Positions 60,466 to 64,000 of a stretch of 64,000 nt of DNA are shown here, one piece after another (positions within the stretch are counted from its first letter, which is position 1; each line of letters opens with the position of its first letter). The translations under genes were made by a program, and so were the position numbers. The notes under the pieces were generated by a model. That model was not told the DNA's origin, did no database searches, and worked only from the letters and a program-made list of their open reading frames with translations. The DNA lies in assembly GCA_001804805.1 (NCBI GenBank), contig MHBH01000068.1, positions 1 to 64,000 of the forward strand. The letters run 5' to 3'. Source of the stretch: Lentisphaerae bacterium GWF2_49_21. Lineage in GTDB: Bacteria; Verrucomicrobiota; Lentisphaeria; Victivallales; GWF2-50-93.

Positions 60466-60822
60466 TTATTTGACTGCGGCCATCGCCTTTTCGACGAAAA
60501 CCTTGAATGCTTCCGGATCCCTGACGGCGACATCGGCGAGAACCTTGCGGTTGACGGTGATATTCGCCTTCTTGAGACCGTTGATGAACTTGCTGTAGTT
60601 GGTGCCCAGTGCACGGCACGCAACGTTTATGCGGACCGTCCAGAGGCTCCTGTATTCGCGTTTCTTCTGTTTCCTTCCGATGAAGGCGTTGGCGTCGGCA
60701 TGGTCGATCGCATCATAGACCGTGCGGATCTGCTTGCTGCTCGCGCCGTAGAATCCCTTCGCCCTGTCAAGCGCGCGTCTCCTGCGCTTGCGTGAAGGAA
60801 CTGCAAATGTTACTCTTGGCAT
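60466..60822 (-). CDS. rplT: 50S ribosomal protein L20
   Basis: This 118-residue protein of exact family length begins [20 protein letters not shown] and contains [40 protein letters not shown] and [20 protein letters not shown]. It binds 23S rRNA early in large-subunit assembly and in many bacteria represses its own operon. Last gene of the thrS-infC-rpmI-rplT series, 46 bases after rpmI, and followed by the strong terminator at 60414. Confidence 0.98.
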   Translation of the reverse strand: MPRVTFAVPSRKRRRRALDRAKGFYGASSKQIRTVYDAIDHADANAFIGRKQKKREYRSLWTVRINVACRALGTNYSKFINGLKKANITVNRKVLADVAVRDPEAFKVFVEKAMAAVK

Positions 60823-60868
60823 TGTAATATCTCCTGGAAATAATAGTTGAAATTAATTTGACCTGGAA

Positions 60869-61069
60869 TCAGACTCCGTACGGCAGCGCCGACCTGATTC
60901 TCCTCATTTCAGTGCTCCTCACTTCATTGCTCTTGCGCAGACGGCGCTTGCGGCTGGAGCCCTTGCCGGTCTTAAGGTGTCTGGATCCGGCCCTGAAATG
61001 CCTGAACTTGCCTGTCCCGGTCATTTTCACGCGCTTTGCGGCGCATTTCCTCGTTTTCATCTTGGGCAT
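60869..61069 (-). CDS. rpmI: 50S ribosomal protein L35
   Basis: This 66-residue basic protein begins MPKMKTRKCAAKRVKMTGTG, with KFRHFRAGSRHLKTGKGSSR and a C-terminal RRIRSALPYGV. Length and sequence fit the L35 family. It lies between infC and rplT as in most bacteria. AAGGAG precedes the ATG. Confidence 0.98.
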   Translation of the reverse strand: MPKMKTRKCAAKRVKMTGTGKFRHFRAGSRHLKTGKGSSRKRRLRKSNEVRSTEMRRIRSALPYGV

Positions 61070-61129
61070 CGTTTGTCTCCTTTGTTGTTCATCCGCTCAT
61101 GCTTCTGAAAAGGCAGATGCCAGCCATCT

Positions 61130-61645
61130 TCAGTGATGTGCAGGATTGAAGTTGATAATAATGCTTCTTCCAATCAGCCTGGGCGTGTTCTCAGCTATTC
61201 CATGTCCCTCAAGATCCTTTACGACTTTCTGCATTATGCCGAAACCGAGTTCCTTGTGGGCCATTTCACGTCCCTTAAACATCATGGAGGCCTTTAGATT
61301 ATAGCTTTTCTTCAAAAAATCAATCGCGTGATTGATTTTTATCTGATAATCATGAGGGTCGATATTACAGCCGAATTTGATCTCCTTGGCCTTGTGCGCG
61401 TGCTGGAGTTTCCTCTGCTCCTTTTCCTTCTTCCTCTGCTCGTAGATGACCTTGCCGTAATTGATAATCCTGCATACGGGAGGCGTTGCATTGTCCGCAA
61501 CCAGAACAAGATCAAGCCCAGACTGTTTTGCAACATCAAGGGCCCGCTGGAAAGTCATCACCCCAAGCTGACCACTGTCTGCACCGATCACACGAACTTC
61601 CCGACCGCTGAGAAAACGATCGCCGATTTTTACTAACCTAGCTAT
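61130..61645 (-). CDS. infC: Translation initiation factor IF-3, apparent AUA start
   Basis: The family N-terminus ARLVKIGDRFLSGREVRVIG lies in frame upstream of any ATG or usable GTG. The only codon placed correctly behind the perfect site AGGAGG (61654-61659, 8-base gap) is ATA at 61643-61645. A GTG at 61591 would remove the start of the N-domain. The rest is typical: DNATPPVCRIINYGKVIYEQ, AKEIKFGCNIDPHDYQIKIN and ASMMFKGREMAHKELGFG, giving about 171 residues. infC of many bacteria uses AUU, AUC or AUA so that IF-3 can limit its own synthesis. IF-3 binds the 30S subunit and checks start-codon pairing. Confidence 0.93.
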   Translation of the reverse strand: MARLVKIGDRFLSGREVRVIGADSGQLGVMTFQRALDVAKQSGLDLVLVADNATPPVCRIINYGKVIYEQRKKEKEQRKLQHAHKAKEIKFGCNIDPHDYQIKINHAIDFLKKSYNLKASMMFKGREMAHKELGFGIMQKVVKDLEGHGIAENTPRLIGRSIIINFNPAHH

Positions 61646-61700
61646 GAGCAGGCCCTCCTATGTTATTAAATACTAAATCCGAATTCATCTTTTAATGTAA

Positions 61701-61755
61701 CACAGGCTTCTAGCCTGTGATTTTATTCTTCTTTCCCACAGGCAAGATGCCTGTG
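61701..61755. repeat. Nested palindromes between thrS and infC
   Basis: CACAGGCTTCTAGCCTGTG (61701-61719) and CACAGGCAAGATGCCTGTG (61737-61755) are each palindromic and also pair with one another. They occupy the 218-base gap before infC, together with an AATTTCCAA-rich low-complexity stretch (about 61766-61858). They could influence read-through from thrS into infC. Confidence 0.65.
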
Positions 61756-61863
61756 CTACATTCCTCAAATTCCCAATTTCAAGACACGCTAAAGCTGTGA
61801 ACTCCAACAAAATTTCTAATTTCCAATTTCGAGTTACCAGTTACGAGTATCAAGTTACAGGTT

Positions 61864-63591
61864 TCAGAGCTTCTCTGAAACCTCCTTCTTCATCCTCTCA
61901 ATGAGCGCGTCTATGGCAATCTCCCCGATCTCCCCTTCCCTGCGGCTCCTTAGAGATACAGTTCCGGCTGCAATTTCCTTTTCACCGACTACGGCAATCA
62001 TGGGAATGCGAAGGTTCCTGGCATCCCTTATCTTCGCCCCGATCTTTTCGGTACGCAGATCAATGTCAACCCTGAATCCCAGCTCCCTGAGCTTGTCCGC
62101 AAGACTGATTATCGCCTCGTGCTGCCCCTCGGTTATCGGCAGCAGTCTGAGCTGCTCGGGTGCAAGCCACATCGGGAAAGCGCCTGCACAGTGCTCGATG
62201 AGTATCCCAAAAAATCTTTCAAGCGATCCGAAAAGGGCACGGTGCACCATGTATGGACGGTGCTTCTGTCCGTCGGCCGCAATATAATTCATGTCGAAAC
62301 GCTCAGGCAGATTGAAGTCGAACTGGATCGTCGTGGTCTGCCATTCGCGGCCGATCGCATCCTTCACCTTGAGATCTATCTTTGGGCCGTAGAAAGCACC
62401 GCCGCCCTTGTCAACCTCGCATTTGAGCCCGCACTTGCCGACGGCCTTCTCAAGCGAAGTTATAGCCTGCGCCCAGCGTGATTCCTCGCCGACGGCCTTT
62501 TCAGGACGTGTCGCGAGATACGCATTGATTTCGTTGAACCCGAAACATTTCCATATATACAGGCTGAACCTGAGGACTCTCTCTATTTCATCCTCGATCT
62601 GTTCCGGCGTGCAGATTATGTGAGCATCGTCCTGGGTAAATCCGCGGACGCGCAGAAGCCCATGCAGGACTCCGCCTTTTTCATAACGGTAGACAGTACC
62701 GAGTTCCGCCCATCGAAGAGGAAGTTCGCGGTATGAACGGTTCTTCGTCTGATAAACCTGAATGTGGAACGGGCAGTTCATCGGCTTGACATAGTAGTTG
62801 TTCTTGTCGATCTCCATCGGCGAATACATCGCGTCCTTGTAGAAGTCGAGATGTCCGCTGGTCTGCCAGAGCTTTGCAAGACCGATATGCGGAGTATAGA
62901 GGAGCTCGTATCCGTTCCTGTAATGCTCCTCGCGCCAGAAGTTCTCGATCTGGTTCCTGATCCTGCCGCCTTTCGGCTGCCAGATTATTAGTCCGGGCCC
63001 GACATCGTCGGCGACGGTATAAAGTTCAAGCTCTTTTCCAAGCTTGCGATGATCGCGTTTCTTGGCCTCTTCTATGAGTTTGAGATATATCCGGAGCTCC
63101 TTGTCATTGGCAAATGCCGTCCCGTACACGCGCTGGAGCATCGGATTGGTCTCCTTGCCGCGATAGTATGAACCTGCGATTGAAAGAAGCTTGAATGATC
63201 CGGCCTGGCCGCTGTTCTCGACATGAGGCCCTCGGCAGAGATCCAGGAAATCGCCGCACTGGTAGAATGATATGGCTTCGCCTTCCGGAATGTCGGCAAG
63301 ACGTTCGAGCTTGAAGTTCTGCTTGTCCTTCTTAAGGATATCCTGGGCATCGGTGCGGGAGAGCTCCATCCTATTGAAGGGAAGCTTCTCGGACACTATC
63401 TTCTGCATCTCGGCCTCGATCTTCTCGAGGTCTTCAGGTCCCAGACGGTATTCCATGTCGAAATCATAGTAGAATCCGTCATCGGTTGACGGACCGATGT
63501 CGAACCTGGTATCAGGATAAAGCCTTTTGACGGCTGCAGCCATGATATGTGCGCAGCTGTGACGCAAGGTTTCGATGGGGAAAGCACTCAT
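61864..63591 (-). CDS. thrS: Threonyl-tRNA synthetase lacking the TGS domain
   Basis: This 575-residue protein opens MSAFPIETLRHSCAHIMAAA, directly in the N2 editing domain (HSCAHIMAAAVKRLYP, CGDFLDLCRGPHVENSG). The roughly 60-residue TGS domain of the usual ~640-residue enzyme is absent and cannot be restored upstream, where the frame closes about 45 bases before this ATG. The class II core is complete: YVKPMNCPFHIQVYQTKN (zinc Cys), RYEKGGVLHGLLRVRGFTQD (motif 2), YMVHRALFGSLERFFGILIE (motif 3), and a C-terminal anticodon-binding domain. A TTG at 63615 is an alternative start. First gene of the translation cluster. Confidence 0.93.
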   Translation of the reverse strand: MSAFPIETLRHSCAHIMAAAVKRLYPDTRFDIGPSTDDGFYYDFDMEYRLGPEDLEKIEAEMQKIVSEKLPFNRMELSRTDAQDILKKDKQNFKLERLADIPEGEAISFYQCGDFLDLCRGPHVENSGQAGSFKLLSIAGSYYRGKETNPMLQRVYGTAFANDKELRIYLKLIEEAKKRDHRKLGKELELYTVADDVGPGLIIWQPKGGRIRNQIENFWREEHYRNGYELLYTPHIGLAKLWQTSGHLDFYKDAMYSPMEIDKNNYYVKPMNCPFHIQVYQTKNRSYRELPLRWAELGTVYRYEKGGVLHGLLRVRGFTQDDAHIICTPEQIEDEIERVLRFSLYIWKCFGFNEINAYLATRPEKAVGEESRWAQAITSLEKAVGKCGLKCEVDKGGGAFYGPKIDLKVKDAIGREWQTTTIQFDFNLPERFDMNYIAADGQKHRPYMVHRALFGSLERFFGILIEHCAGAFPMWLAPEQLRLLPITEGQHEAIISLADKLRELGFRVDIDLRTEKIGAKIRDARNLRIPMIAVVGEKEIAAGTVSLRSRREGEIGEIAIDALIERMKKEVSEKL

Positions 63592-63898
63592 GACAGGAAC
63601 AACTCCCGTCGGCAACTTTTCTGGCAGGATTTGATTACAATCATCTTAAGAAATATGAATCCTCATTCTGTTTAAATTGAGGCTGACAATATACCGCCTG
63701 TCCGGATTATGTCAATCCCTTATAAATTTTTCATGGGAATGAAAAATTTATGACTTGAGAGCCTCCGCAGAAACCTATCGGGCTTGGACATGAATTCAAA
63801 TATGGCTGGATTTGCTAGTAGTCGCGTATGTTTGCGCGTTCTTTTATATGTATCCCGGAGGCCCATCTTTGCCGAAAGGTTAGCCCCATTTCAGTTTT
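63592..63898. other. Spacer upstream of thrS
   Basis: 307 bases between the thrS start and the end of the next minus-strand gene. It presumably contains the thrS promoter. No tRNA-like or T-box-like structure was recognised. Confidence 0.5.
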
Positions 63899-64000
63899 TT
63901 ATTTTTCGAAATATTTGATCAATTCGTCCCAGCTTTTTTTCTTGCCATGCCCCTTTTGCGCTTGCCCTTTACACCATTCTATTGTTGCCTTGCCTATTCG
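63899..64000 (-). CDS. C-terminal end of an unidentified protein (runs off window)
   Basis: The last 33 codons read RIGKATIEWCKGQAQKGHGK then KKSWDELIKYFEK and stop. The composition is clearly protein-like and basic. No family can be assigned from so short a piece. Confidence 0.55.
   Translation of the reverse strand, partial: RIGKATIEWCKGQAQKGHGKKKSWDELIKYFEK

Noticed and set aside
61859-61883. Intrinsic terminator at the end of thrS
   Set aside because: The stem AGGTTTCAGAG/CTCTGAAACCT is perfect, but no T tract follows on the minus strand and half of it is coding.
1-64000. tRNA or rRNA genes
   Set aside because: No cloverleaf-like sequence with the usual TTC-A/G-A-N-C loop or rRNA signature was recognised by reading; a tRNA scan would settle this.

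Overview
The window looks like a chromosomal segment of a Lentisphaerota-type bacterium (PVC superphylum, Victivallis/Lentisphaera-like). This rests on many paralogous prepilin-type proteins with the [16 protein letters not shown] leader and a C-terminal H-x(n)-DGH motif, on dense secreted glycoside hydrolase, esterase, sulfatase and heparinase genes, on degenerate hairpin repeats between genes, and on a standard bacterial thrS-infC-rpmI-rplT cluster. No taxonomic marker search was possible, so this is inference from gene content.

Layout. 1-15.3 kb: a carbohydrate-degradation block (LamG protein, 1441-aa GH2-like protein, GH-A lipoprotein, SGNH hydrolase, sulfatase) lying between the two arms of a ~300-bp inverted repeat (75-371 and 13550-13849) and littered with broken genes (UroD-family, IS630-, IS4/5- and IS5-type transposase fragments, a frameshifted pilin, a GntR scar). 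15.3-20.7 kb: a translationally coupled heparinase II/III - GH36 pair, then a nitrilase-family amidase and a truncated GntR regulator behind a palindromic operator. 20.8-42.9 kb: further saccharolytic operons, several headed by a pseudopilin gene, plus a GntR/LacI-type regulator, an SDR, a double-SIS (MurQ/GKRP-like) protein coupled to a 1130-aa putative glycosidase, a HAD phosphatase, and an SGNH-nitrilase pair. The perfect palindrome GTCTTATATAAGAC and close variants precede three of these units.

43-50.7 kb: core amino-acid metabolism, serA-gcvT-gcvH-gcvPA-gcvPB followed by alanine dehydrogenase and an Lrp/AsnC regulator with two matching operators in front. gcvPA is split by a -1 frameshift exactly at the heptamer A AAA AAG. 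50.7-57.5 kb: an accessory island of small or unusual genes (HNH-like protein, Fic AMP-transferase, small peptide, 3-TM protein, frameshifted homing-endonuclease-repeat protein, zinc-ribbon proteins, lipoprotein phosphodiesterase, antitoxin-like ORF) separated by structured repeats.

57.7-64 kb: a corrinoid-methyltransferase-like UroD-family protein, a MurC-type ligase, and on the minus strand thrS-infC-rpmI-rplT. infC appears to start at AUA, and ThrRS lacks the N-terminal TGS domain. A strong bidirectional terminator separates murC from rplT.

Working together, the saccharolytic genes look like modules for dismantling sulfated or acetylated, galactose-, fucose- or uronate-containing glycans. 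They provide surface/secreted enzymes, deacetylation and desulfation, and sugar-responsive GntR control. Which glycan they target cannot be told from the sequence.
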